NCBI GenBank assembly: GCA_002722245.1 | Contig: PBLA01000026.1 | Span: forward strand, 62,001-126,000 | Direction of reading: 5' to 3' | Source: Flavobacteriales bacterium | GTDB lineage: Bacteria > Bacteroidota > Bacteroidia > Flavobacteriales_C > GCA-002722245 | Length of the DNA stretch: 64,000 bases | Shown: positions 35,425 through 44,787 of the stretch, in pieces | How the letters are laid out: each line of letters starts with the position of its first letter | How positions within the stretch are numbered: the first letter of the stretch is position 1 | The notes under the pieces: model-generated | Databases searched by the model: none | Told to the model about the DNA's origin: nothing | What the model saw: only the letters and a program-made list of their open reading frames with translations | Program-made: the position numbers and the translations under genes

Positions 35425-38400
35425 TATTCAATATTTATGATTTCTACCATATTTTTCCCCATCTCGAAGATATACCCCTCCGGTTTACCTCTAATTTTTC
35501 TACCAAAAGGAGATGAAGCAGATATTAAGTTATTTCCATATTTGTCTGTTATATTTTGAGCTGTTGAAACTATCTTTAGTTTAAAAGGGTTATTTGAGTT
35601 GCTATATTTAACTGTAACAATATTTCCAATTTCAACTACTATTTTTGATTCAATCTCAGGTGACTCTTTTTCAACCACAATTGAGTTTTCTTTTTTCTCG
35701 ATTTGTTCCTCACAGTCCTCATCTTCAATATTCTCACTCAAAGTCAACACATTGTGAAAGTGAATGAAATGTTCCTCGGTAAAGAAAATATGTTCATAAG
35801 TATTCAACTTTCTAATCGGGAGTTTATACATATCCATCTCAATAAAATCAAAATCTTTTGGAACTTCTTCACTTTCTAAAATCAAATCGAATTGCTGTGC
35901 AAATTCAGAATAATTAGTATTTTCTATTTCTTGAATGCTGTCTAAAAATTTCGCTTCAAAATCTCCGTGTTTAAGTATGGAATGACAGCGAGAGCATAAA
36001 CTTAATGATGTTCCTGCTTCAATGATGTTTGATTCTTGTTTACTTATTTTTTCGCTTAGCCAATCAAAAATCTCAAAATGATTTCCTTTACCACCTGATT
36101 GAGAAAAGGTAAATCCACAGATTTGGCAATGACCTTGATATTGTTTCTTTAAGAATTCACGAGTTTCAGGTTTGCCAATTTTTACCTTTTTTGAATAGTC
36201 GTACGACGGTTTTTTTTTCTCTGAGCGTGTTATATTTTTATAGAGTTGTTGTTGTGCTCTTTCCCTGTAGTCTTCTGTGTCTAAAACGATGGATGGGCTT
36301 AGTGAATAATTATTCGTGTCAATATTTCGATTGTGATTTTCAATACTTCTCTTCAGGTTTAAATCCTCTTGCTTCTTTCTTAATATTTCTTTTTTAAGGG
36401 TATTTGCCATTTCTTCCTCTGTGAGTGTGTTGTCTTGCAGTACTTCTGCAAGGGACTCATTTAGACCTATAGATTCTAATTTTTTCTTCTTTGCTTGCTT
36501 TTCTAAGCTTTTTTTCGTGTTTAAGCCTAGATCAATTTTATCCAACCAACCATTTGTATTGTTGATTTTAAAATCAGAATGCAAATCTTCATAGGACATT
36601 TCTTCAGGTTTAAAAAAACAACCTTCCTTATTTGGTATCCAAGAGTATTTCTTTAATTCTAAAATAACATCAGAGTCACACTTTCTTATTGGTGCACTGT
36701 TATTAGGACTGTATGTAGCCACAAAATAATCTTTACTAGTAGGGATATTACTTAGTTCTCTCCACAGGATAAGACTTGATTCAATTTGTGGAGATTCCAA
36801 TGCTTCCATTCTAGGGAGTTTAAAGTCTGACTCGGTTTTGTAAAGTGTTTCTTTAGAGTAGTTATTTCTCAAAGTCTCTTTCTTTTTCTCATCAAGATGT
36901 GACATTTGTATTATTGGCAGCTTAGTTAAACAACCAATTGCCACCAAAAACTCTCCTAGCAAATCAGTATCAATACTGTATTTTTCATCTTCATATAATT
37001 TATGCAGAGGTTTGTAATCGTCCATTCCCAACTGGACTAATGACGTGTTTTTGTATGGGGTATCAATTAAAATGTGCTTAGCTGGTTTTAACTTATTGTC
37101 GGAACTAATGAGAAAAGAGAAATTATCAAAAATTGCTTTTTCAAAATGCTTTTTCTCCTTTTTAAAATATTCTAGAAAATGTTTAATGTCTCCTATGTTC
37201 TCTTCTGTTTCAAACTCTTTTTTGTGACGGTATTTTTCAAGAATATGTTTTACCTCGTCTTCGAGCTCAATCTTTTTAACTCCAACTTTATGCTTAAGAA
37301 ATTCCTTTGATTTAGATAGCTCACCTTTTTTCTGTAACTCATTATCATAAACAGCATCATGTACAATATAGCTTTTTATGTCTTTAATATTTGTTTTTGA
37401 AGGGAAATAAGAATTAGTTTTTGAAAAATTAAACATCCCATTCCGAAACTTTACAAACACCTTTAATGGTTCGTAATAATCGTCATAATCCTGATGTTCT
37501 TCATAGAAATCTTTTGGATTTAGGGTATCATTTAGAAATTCATAAAACGATTTGAGCCAATCATTATCCTTATCAGACAAAAATTCAGTTAAAACAATGT
37601 GACTGAAATTTGCTCTGATAATATCTTTAATCTCATCACTCTGATACGAGTAGTATGAATGAAAGTTATTGTCATTCTCTATGAACAAAAACAATCTGAT
37701 TGCAATATTTTTATTGGTCATACCTGAACTTAATGTGTGTCCAATCTTTGCCGATAATTCTCTATTTCGCCAGCTATTTTCCGCTTTCCATTCATTCAAT
37801 TCTTTGTTTAAATCATATGGATGTTCAATAAAATTTTTAGCGAAACTTACAATGTTTTTCTTGAAATCATTTTCACTATAGGTGTTAAGCTCTAATGACT
37901 TTAGGAAAGTATTAACTCTTCCGCTTGCATTTCTTTGGAATGGTCTTGTCGTCCAAAAACAATCATTATTTATTTTTCCTTTTAAAAGTGTTTTGAGGTC
38001 AGAGGTTGAGACGATAGATTTTAATCGATTTGTAGATTGCCAACAATCTTTTGCAGGATGATATTCATCATTTAAGCACAGGAGAAAGGGTTCTGTATTG
38101 AATAAGTCAATAATTTTTGTCTGAATAGGTTTATAAAAATCACTGAGATTATCATCATCTATAGGTAAACAACCAATAAAATTATCATCTAAGAAACCGT
38201 TGTTTTTTATCCATTCAGTTGCTTCACACAACAAATCAGCAATTAGCTCAATTAATTCATTATTTTCATCTCGATTGGTAATACTATCTCTAGCAACTGT
38301 TGATGCAAACGGAGCGTGTATATGAAACTTTAAATTACTGGTTTCTTTTTCGGCTGGAAAGAATATTGAAACTTTAGCTTCATTATCAATAGTAATATTA

Positions 38401-39146
38401 CCTTTTTTAGTCAATCTAAATGCAATCGAAACATAAAGTTTATCTTCTTTGGGCAAGTGTTTATTGAAAACAAGAAACTTAGTTTCTTTATTCAACCTTG
38501 TATTTCTGATTTTTGTTACTTTACTACCTCTATCAGTATGTTTGTTAATTTTATATGACTCATCCGAAATCTTTATTTCAATTTCTGAAATAGAGTTGAG
38601 AAACAACAACGTTGTTCTGTTAATATTGCTTAAACTATCATTTACCTCTTTATAGGCTTTATCTCTTGGTTTATTATTGTTATTGAAGGGAAAAACAAAT
38701 ACTGTTTCAGAATCATCTTTTTTTATTGCAGGGATTTCTTGAGGTATATACAGATTCCTTATTTCGAAATTATACTCGCCCGAATAAACCTTGGGCAATT
38801 CAGTATAAGCAAATACGGCTTTAAAACCAACACCAAATTTACCTATCGTGTTTACGTCATCTTTTTTTGTTCCTACCCCGATATTTGTTATCGCAACAAT
38901 ATCATCCTCAATAAATAGCCTACTACCATTATGAATAAAAGTAAGTTTATCTTCTTCTAAAACGAATTTGACATTTGTTGCGTTGGTGTCCTCTGCATTT
39001 TGAAGAAGTTCATAAATAAAATGTGCATTATCTGGATAAAGTTCTGTGAGAAGATTCCTTAATCCTTGTTCTGCATTTTTTTTACGTAATGCCCTTAATA
39101 GTTCCTCTCCATCAGTCTTTAATCTTTCTAAGATATTTTTACTCAT
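35424..39146 (-). CDS. Sacsin-like GHKL ATPase with C-terminal HNH-like zinc module
   Basis: A 1240-residue cytosolic protein. The N-terminal 250 residues form a sacsin/Hsp90-type ATP-binding domain: ELLQNAEDTNA (Glu46, Asn50), IHNG at 71-74, TNIGVGTK at 88-94 and GKFGVGFKAVF at 102-112. The middle 700 residues have no motif I know. Near 1007-1010 is CQIC and near 1051-1055 CSRCH followed by ILKHGD, the paired CxxC of an HNH-type nuclease or zinc fold, though the central His of a full HNH is unclear. It starts 2 bp after the helicase gene stop, so the two form one unit. ATPases of this type next to large helicases occur in anti-phage loci; a defence role here is inference. Confidence 0.85.
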   Translation of the reverse strand: MSKNILERLKTDGEELLRALRKKNAEQGLRNLLTELYPDNAHFIYELLQNAEDTNATNVKFVLEEDKLTFIHNGSRLFIEDDIVAITNIGVGTKKDDVNTIGKFGVGFKAVFAYTELPKVYSGEYNFEIRNLYIPQEIPAIKKDDSETVFVFPFNNNNKPRDKAYKEVNDSLSNINRTTLLFLNSISEIEIKISDESYKINKHTDRGSKVTKIRNTRLNKETKFLVFNKHLPKEDKLYVSIAFRLTKKGNITIDNEAKVSIFFPAEKETSNLKFHIHAPFASTVARDSITNRDENNELIELIADLLCEATEWIKNNGFLDDNFIGCLPIDDDNLSDFYKPIQTKIIDLFNTEPFLLCLNDEYHPAKDCWQSTNRLKSIVSTSDLKTLLKGKINNDCFWTTRPFQRNASGRVNTFLKSLELNTYSENDFKKNIVSFAKNFIEHPYDLNKELNEWKAENSWRNRELSAKIGHTLSSGMTNKNIAIRLFLFIENDNNFHSYYSYQSDEIKDIIRANFSHIVLTEFLSDKDNDWLKSFYEFLNDTLNPKDFYEEHQDYDDYYEPLKVFVKFRNGMFNFSKTNSYFPSKTNIKDIKSYIVHDAVYDNELQKKGELSKSKEFLKHKVGVKKIELEDEVKHILEKYRHKKEFETEENIGDIKHFLEYFKKEKKHFEKAIFDNFSFLISSDNKLKPAKHILIDTPYKNTSLVQLGMDDYKPLHKLYEDEKYSIDTDLLGEFLVAIGCLTKLPIIQMSHLDEKKKETLRNNYSKETLYKTESDFKLPRMEALESPQIESSLILWRELSNIPTSKDYFVATYSPNNSAPIRKCDSDVILELKKYSWIPNKEGCFFKPEEMSYEDLHSDFKINNTNGWLDKIDLGLNTKKSLEKQAKKKKLESIGLNESLAEVLQDNTLTEEEMANTLKKEILRKKQEDLNLKRSIENHNRNIDTNNYSLSPSIVLDTEDYRERAQQQLYKNITRSEKKKPSYDYSKKVKIGKPETREFLKKQYQGHCQICGFTFSQSGGKGNHFEIFDWLSEKISKQESNIIEAGTSLSLCSRCHSILKHGDFEAKFLDSIQEIENTNYSEFAQQFDLILESEEVPKDFDFIEMDMYKLPIRKLNTYEHIFFTEEHFIHFHNVLTLSENIEDEDCEEQIEKKENSIVVEKESPEIESKIVVEIGNIVTVKYSNSNNPFKLKIVSTAQNITDKYGNNLISASSPFGRKIRGKPEGYIFEMGKNMVEIINIE

Positions 39147-39148
39147 AA

Positions 39149-42037
39149 TTAAACAAGAGTTAAAATTGCTAATATTTCAAAACTACTACTCGTTTTCTTC
39201 TGTTTAAGCAATAAATCAATTTTGCTTTTCCTTTGAGCTTTTAAGTTGTCAATTTCAGCTATACGCATCCTATTAATATCTTGTTGCTGAACTTTATCTT
39301 TTAGTCTTTTCGCCCTGTGGATTTGCTTATTAAAGTGTTCATTTATTGATTCTATCTTTACATCAATAAGAGCATTGAAGTTCTCAGATATTTCTTGTTC
39401 CTGCCTATTGATTTTATTTATTACAACAGAGGAGACATTGTTTTTTACACTTTCAAAATCAACCGAATCATTATTACTAGATTCTTGGCACTCTTCAATA
39501 AGATTGAAATAATCGATTTCCTCAAGCAAAGAATAATCTTTGTTAAGTATCAATGTGTTAATGAATGATTTTGTTTTCTGTTGTTTAAAATCAACCCTAT
39601 AAACAACGGCATATTTATCACTGTAAAGATTGCTTCTTGAACTTCCGTACAAAGTTTTATATTTTTTCTCTTTTGTTAGAATACCAATAATTGGGTTATT
39701 TATGTTTAAGTGTAAAGTTTGAAAATTTTCATTGTAATTTGAAGTGAAACTAATTGTTAAATCTTTGTATTTGTGAATCTTTTGCAAAACGGCTCTTTCT
39801 TCATTGTACTTGTGTACGTCTGTTTTTTTATCACTCATACTCGCTCTTAGCATATTGAAGAGAATTTTAAAATTACTTGAAGAAATTTTTATTAATCCGC
39901 CTTTTAATTCAGAATACGAAATGCCATTGCTGTTCAGAAAGTGTAGGAATGTAGCCTTAGTAATTTTCTGTAGGTTTTCTACTTTATTTGTATGAAGTAG
40001 CTTTTCCTTCTCATCTTCAAAATTATAATCATTATTTAAAAGCTTTTCAACATCACTGTTTTGCTGTTTTATCTCAATTTCCTTGCGTTTAAGAGCCAAT
40101 TCTTTTAGGTGTAATACTTCGTCAATCTCTTTTTGTGTGAGATTAATTAATTCGGGAATGTTTATTTGCTTTTCAAGATTTCCTAAAATTGGCTCTAATT
40201 CTCCTATTGTTGATTCAAAAATGTTAAGCTTTTCATAAAGGCGACTGTATATTCTATCTTCGATAGATCCTTGTATGCATAAATTAAAGATGTGTAGCTT
40301 GTCGAATTTCTGTCCAATCCTATCAATTCGACCTATTCTTTGCTCGACTCTCATAGGATTCCAAGGCAAATCGTAGTTAACAATTACATTGCAAAACTGC
40401 ATATCAAGTCCCTCACTTCCCACTTCACTAGAAAGTAAAATATCAAAGTCCCCATTTTTGAATTGTCTTATTTTAGTATACCTCTCTTCAACGGAAATAT
40501 CTCCGTGAATTTTACCGACTTTATATCCTAAGTCAATTAGTTTTTTATCAAGGTAGTTAATAGTGAATTTGAAAAAGGAGAAAACAATTAATTGCTTAAT
40601 GTTTTGATTCTTTAAGTCTTGTAGAATTTCAATGAATTTTAAAAATTTAGAGTCGTCTTTCCCAATTTTATCTCCTTTGTCAATAATAAGGTCAAGAAAT
40701 TCCTGTGCCTCTTCTCTGATTTCTACATACTCTCCCTCATTATCGTTATTGTCTTGTACAAAGAGGCGTCCCGAATCCCTTATTTCCTTGAAATTTTCTA
40801 ATGAAGCAATCATAGATGAACTAGCCATCCTTTCTGGCATAATACTGATAAATCCCTGAGGTGTTTCAGGATTAAGAAATTTGACAAATTCAATGACTGC
40901 ATTATAGAAATCTTGCTCTTCTGCGATAATTTCAACAATTGCCGTTTTTGCATTTCTAGGAATTAAACGCCCAACATCTTTCTTTTTTGTCCTGTTAATG
41001 ATATAGCTTAATTTATCTGATTTTGAGAGTTTATCAATAAACTCAACTTTGAGTTGATTTGTGAGTCTATCGAGTGCTAATATCGAGTGAAATGTTTCCT
41101 GTAAGTTTTGTTCAAAATTTTCAATTTCCAGAGTAGTGATATAGCTTTTAATTTCATCAATACTACTACCATTTCTTATGAGAGCAATTGTTTTATGGAT
41201 AATATGATTAGGCGCAATCATATTTAGGAAATAATCATAATCCATAAAATAGTCCATATCAAGCAAGTACAGGATATTAAATAAATCTGAAAGATTGTTT
41301 TGAACGGGAGTTGCTGTTAAAAAAACAATGTGGTCAGATATTCTTGTTATCAATTTGGCACTTTCAAAAGTAGAAGTATCTCTATTTCTCATATTATGGG
41401 CTTCATCCATTACAAGGAAATCAACCTCAAACATACTCATAGATAGCTTCTCCATTACTTTCTCATTTCTCAAAGTATGGTAATTGATAATTACTTTTTT
41501 ACTCATCAATTTTGAGGAACTATAATTGTCAAACTCATCTATTAATGAAATGAATTGTGCTGAATTGTATATTTGAAAATATTCATCGAATCGGACATTT
41601 AACTCCTCTTGCCACTTGATAGTTAATGATGAAGGGACTACAATTAAAGAAATTCGTAGCTCTTCTCGACTATTAATTTCTTTAAATATCATTCCAGCTT
41701 CAATTGTTTTTCCTAAACCTACTTCATCAGCAATAAGTACTCTGTTATTTGCTGAATGTAAAAATTTAATTAACGGTTTATATTGATGGTTCTCTGGTAT
41801 GAATCGGTTAGCATTGTGCGAATACAAAATATCATTAAGTGGACGTTGAGCGCAATTTATAAAGATGTTTTCTTTGATATCATCTAACGACGATACTTTT
41901 ATTTCATCAGAAGCAATACTTACATCACTTTTAGGTACAGTTTTGTAATTTCCATCTAAGAAGATTTCGTAATACAAATCTATTTCTTTGATTATTATTA
42001 TGTTTTGTCTAGTTGGAATGTATATTGCCTTTTCCAT
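39149..42037 (-). CDS. SNF2-type DEAD/DEAH helicase
   Basis: A 962-residue superfamily 2 ATPase of the RapA/HepA/SNF2 group. The Walker A is DEVGLGKT (104-111), Walker B DEAH (211-214) and motif III TATP (241-244). The C-terminal RecA domain has SEVGSEGLDMQ, VNYDLPWNP and EQRIGRIDRIGQ, with the arginine fingers of motif VI. A helical linker and about 250 charged residues follow. All motifs look intact, so it should hydrolyse ATP and move along double-stranded DNA. It is the first gene of the two-gene module with the sacsin-like ATPase. Confidence 0.92.
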   Translation of the reverse strand: MEKAIYIPTRQNIIIIKEIDLYYEIFLDGNYKTVPKSDVSIASDEIKVSSLDDIKENIFINCAQRPLNDILYSHNANRFIPENHQYKPLIKFLHSANNRVLIADEVGLGKTIEAGMIFKEINSREELRISLIVVPSSLTIKWQEELNVRFDEYFQIYNSAQFISLIDEFDNYSSSKLMSKKVIINYHTLRNEKVMEKLSMSMFEVDFLVMDEAHNMRNRDTSTFESAKLITRISDHIVFLTATPVQNNLSDLFNILYLLDMDYFMDYDYFLNMIAPNHIIHKTIALIRNGSSIDEIKSYITTLEIENFEQNLQETFHSILALDRLTNQLKVEFIDKLSKSDKLSYIINRTKKKDVGRLIPRNAKTAIVEIIAEEQDFYNAVIEFVKFLNPETPQGFISIMPERMASSSMIASLENFKEIRDSGRLFVQDNNDNEGEYVEIREEAQEFLDLIIDKGDKIGKDDSKFLKFIEILQDLKNQNIKQLIVFSFFKFTINYLDKKLIDLGYKVGKIHGDISVEERYTKIRQFKNGDFDILLSSEVGSEGLDMQFCNVIVNYDLPWNPMRVEQRIGRIDRIGQKFDKLHIFNLCIQGSIEDRIYSRLYEKLNIFESTIGELEPILGNLEKQINIPELINLTQKEIDEVLHLKELALKRKEIEIKQQNSDVEKLLNNDYNFEDEKEKLLHTNKVENLQKITKATFLHFLNSNGISYSELKGGLIKISSSNFKILFNMLRASMSDKKTDVHKYNEERAVLQKIHKYKDLTISFTSNYNENFQTLHLNINNPIIGILTKEKKYKTLYGSSRSNLYSDKYAVVYRVDFKQQKTKSFINTLILNKDYSLLEEIDYFNLIEECQESSNNDSVDFESVKNNVSSVVINKINRQEQEISENFNALIDVKIESINEHFNKQIHRAKRLKDKVQQQDINRMRIAEIDNLKAQRKSKIDLLLKQKKTSSSFEILAILTLV

Positions 42038-42212
42038 TTAATTTGGTTTTGTCTTTATTCTAAGGCTGAGTAGGAAACCAGACTTGGCAAGAAATTGCTC
42101 TTTTGCAAATTTCGCTTGTGTGTTGGCTATTCTTCATATTTTACTCATTGTTTTCGTTTGTTACGGTTTCTCTTTTTTATTGTTTTACGAATTTGGTGAA
42201 TAGGTGTATTCT

Positions 42213-42234
42213 CATTTACTTGTGTAATTGACAC
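42213..42234. repeat. 22 bp intergenic repeat, copy 1
   Basis: Identical over 22 bases to 43645-43666 (core CTTGTGTAATTGACAC). It lies 176 bp upstream of the helicase start codon, in the gap before the small membrane protein gene. Confidence 0.6.
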
Positions 42235-42239
42235 TATAA

Positions 42240-42470
42240 TTAGTTATCTAACAACTGGTGGGGTTTGGTTTTGGACCTTCTTTTTAATGAATTAAAAATA
42301 TATACGTAAACGAAAAGGCAAATACTTATTGGGGCCATTAAATTGATGGCTTCATATATGTCAGAATCTATTTCATAGGTATGCTTTAATACATCAAATA
42401 ATGACATTAGTATAATATTTGTTGTTGCACCAGCGATCAACGATATCGTTTTTAATATCCATAATTTCAT
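42240..42470 (-). CDS. Small two-helix membrane protein
   Basis: A 76-residue protein with two membrane helices (about 5-23 and 43-62) and a basic C-terminus (SLKRRSKTKPH). It lies on the same strand as the helicase, 202 bp upstream of it, with a repeat between. Small membrane proteins are found as effectors in some defence systems, but nothing in the sequence proves this. Its size leaves some doubt that it is a gene; the clear double hydrophobic pattern and its own start support it. Confidence 0.5.
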   Translation of the reverse strand: MKLWILKTISLIAGATTNIILMSLFDVLKHTYEIDSDIYEAINLMAPISICLFVYVYIFNSLKRRSKTKPHQLLDN

Positions 42471-42755
42471 TTTGTCAATTATTTTTGAGGTTTCTTGTTA
42501 CTTCTTGAACTTGTTTTAAGCTTTTATGAAAGATGATTATGATACGGATTTAATTGTTTAAAAATAAAAAGATACTAACAATGCTATTCTGCTTCAGAAT
42601 AGAAAAATCTTTTCCAACAAAATCTAATCAAATTTAAGATATTGTTCGTGCGACTATCTATGAAATCAAAAAAAACACCAAATAACTCTACCAAAAAACA
42701 ACGCCCATAAAAATATAAATTCCGGAATTTAACTACCTACTTTTAACTTATTCCG
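42471..42755. other. AT-rich gap with palindrome and boundary repeat
   Basis: No gene is seen. It contains a perfect 16 bp palindrome (TAAATTCCGGAATTTA, 42716-42731) and, at 42743-42766, a 24 bp stretch that matches 35391-35414 with two differences (TTAACTTATTCC then A/G, GATTTA, then A/G, ATTA). Confidence 0.5.
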
Positions 42756-42819
42756 GATTTAGATTACTGAAAATGGTTTAATTGTATCGAAAATTTCCAG
42801 AAATAAATTAACATTAACA
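42756..42819. repeat. 64 bp exact direct repeat, left copy
   Basis: Identical to 56585-56648 over 64 bases (begins GATTTAGATTACTGAAAATG, ends AAATTAACATTAACA). The HNH-like gene ends 11 bp to the right. The two copies bound a 13.8 kb segment. Confidence 0.85.
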
Positions 42820-42829
42820 CCTGTAATGG

Positions 42830-43516
42830 TTAATTTTCAACCCAATTATTTACACTCCGATCGTACACAGCTATATTTGCATCTTTATAGCGTTTCCATA
42901 AATCATCCTTATCATACTTATTATAATCGTCATTTAATTTTTTGTGTTCGTCTTTTAGAACTATACACCCAACACATTTTTCTTTTAAAAATTTTTTAAT
43001 ATCCTCATCATTTTTTAATTCTAAGATTTCCTTAATGATTATCTTTCTTGGTGTTACGTGATCTAATTGTACTTTACAATCCTCTATATTTTTAATATAA
43101 ATATCTGATTCTTCAAGATAATAACATTCATTTTCACTCAAATGTTCTTTCAAAAATCTTTCAATTTGTGAAGGCTTTATATTTGAATAATTATTATTAT
43201 CAAGTTGATTTGCAATTTGCCAAATGCCTGATGAAATATAATCTACTTTATATTTCCCATTAGCTTCTACTATTTTCCACAGAGGCACATCTAAAATGCT
43301 TTTTGCTTTAAAATCGACAATTTGATTATATTCGATATCGATATCGATATTGGTAATGTAATTGACAATTTGATTTTCTGTTGGAGGGGCATTATCTGAA
43401 TTTTGATTATAATCTATTATACCAGTCTCTATACCTCTTAGAAGATGTATAAACATATTTATGTGAAAATCAACAATGTCTTGTTCGGTTGGTTTAATTT
43501 TTGTCATTCTTTTCAA
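42830..43516 (-). CDS. HNH-like endonuclease, putative
   Basis: A 228-residue cytosolic protein. Near the C-terminus QLDHVTPRKIIIKE is followed by KEKCVGCIVLKDEHKKLN. The DH pair, then about 30 residues on a strand with EHKKLN, matches the DHxxP...(N/H)...H form of HNH nucleases in which the first His is the general base; one CxxC (CVGC) could bind zinc. The N-terminal half is helical and unknown. A damaged relative lies at 49352-49593, so the gene was once present twice. The stop codon is 11 bp from the 64 bp direct repeat, which suggests this gene belongs to the inserted segment. Confidence 0.6.
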   Translation of the reverse strand: MKRMTKIKPTEQDIVDFHINMFIHLLRGIETGIIDYNQNSDNAPPTENQIVNYITNIDIDIEYNQIVDFKAKSILDVPLWKIVEANGKYKVDYISSGIWQIANQLDNNNYSNIKPSQIERFLKEHLSENECYYLEESDIYIKNIEDCKVQLDHVTPRKIIIKEILELKNDEDIKKFLKEKCVGCIVLKDEHKKLNDDYNKYDKDDLWKRYKDANIAVYDRSVNNWVEN

Positions 43517-43880
43517 CTTTTATAATATTCTTTTCTTTCGAATATGATTTAGGTTATCTACTTATTATATTTTTCAAGGGTTTCATATTAGATGAAACAA
43601 TACCTTTATTAGGCTTAATTGATATTATCACTTCCTTGTTTTGTCATTTACTTGTGTAATTGACACCTTTTGTATCAGTTTATAATCAAATACTTATTAT
43701 TATTTATTTAGGTTTCTCACTATTTCTTAGGTGTTCTGATACTTTGTTGAAATGGATACCAATTCTAAAATAGTAGAATTTTTACGTTATCAAATAAGCT
43801 TTCTAAACTTATTACACCTTATTTGTTAAGGTATATAGGCAAGGTTTTGGAAGCCAAGATTAGCTGCAATAGAAATATGA
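43517..43880. other. AT-rich gap with second copy of the 22 bp repeat
   Basis: No gene is seen. 43645-43666 repeats 42213-42234 exactly and lies 129 bp upstream of the HNH-like start codon. Confidence 0.5.
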
Positions 43881-44786
43881 CTAATCTATTGAAATGATTT
43901 CTTTAGAGTCGAATCTAATGTTATGGAAAAGCACTAGATCTGATTTGAAAAAAACATTGTTATCATCTATAATTTCGTTAATATACTCACGACACATGAT
44001 TTTTCCATCAACTGAAATTGTCGGGTGATCATAACTTTTCTTAAAACAGTCTTTACTTAATAAGGTAATATTGTTAGATTTTAAACATGAAATACTAATT
44101 CCGCTTGAGCCTTCCCAGAGAAGCGTGTCATTACCAATCCAATTAAAATTGATAGAATTATCATCCGCATTAATAATCTTGTTCTCTTTGGTGACTAAAT
44201 TATATATGTTAATTCCATTATAATTTTTTAAAGCTATCTTATCTCCATTAGGACTCCAGCTAGGATTATTTCCGCTAACTATTTCAATTCGCTCTAGGTC
44301 ATTTCCTAAAGTATCCATAATGTATAAATAACCGTTGCTAAGGTCTTTAGAGCTGCGGTATACAATTTTATCGCCATTTGGAGACCAATTAGGGTTTGTG
44401 TTGATCGAACTATTAAAGGTTAATTGCTTTTTATTAGAACCGTTAGGTCTTATTATGTATATTTCATTATTCAGTAAATTATATACAATCCAATTATTTT
44501 TACCCCATTTTGGAGTATAATATACGCCGCTATCTAAAAAAAAGTATTCGTTAGTTTTTATATTTCCAACCCATAATTCAGGTACACCTTGATCCCATTT
44601 AATGAAAGAGAATTCATCTTGGTTATTGGGGTTAAAACATGGGTTACTATAATTCTCGGTACTTGAGATGTAAGAGACGTTTCCATTCAATAAAGAACTG
44701 GGAGGTTCACATTCATTACTGTCATAACCTTTTCTACAAGAAAATAATATTAAAAATAAAGCTAAATAAGAGGTTGCTTTGACCAT
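43881..44786 (-). CDS. Lipoprotein with TolB-like beta-propeller
   Basis: A 301-residue lipoprotein (lipobox LFSC, Cys17) with WD40-like PD40 repeats: NPNWSPNGDKIVYRS and NPSWSPNGDKIALKN are clear, and KPK-like divergent blades lie around them (EFSFIKWDQGVPELWVGN). TolB-type propellers bind proteins in the envelope. It starts 1 bp after the stop of the giant subtilase gene, with which it is co-transcribed. The pair of surface subtilase and lipoprotein propeller suggests a shared surface function. Confidence 0.82.
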   Translation of the reverse strand: MVKATSYLALFLILFSCRKGYDSNECEPPSSLLNGNVSYISSTENYSNPCFNPNNQDEFSFIKWDQGVPELWVGNIKTNEYFFLDSGVYYTPKWGKNNWIVYNLLNNEIYIIRPNGSNKKQLTFNSSINTNPNWSPNGDKIVYRSSKDLSNGYLYIMDTLGNDLERIEIVSGNNPSWSPNGDKIALKNYNGINIYNLVTKENKIINADDNSINFNWIGNDTLLWEGSSGISISCLKSNNITLLSKDCFKKSYDHPTISVDGKIMCREYINEIIDDNNVFFKSDLVLFHNIRFDSKEIISID

Positions 44787-44787
44787 T

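Noticed and set aside
42716..42731. 16 bp perfect palindrome as a regulator site
   Set aside because: Noted as structure, but no regulator or promoter could be tied to it.
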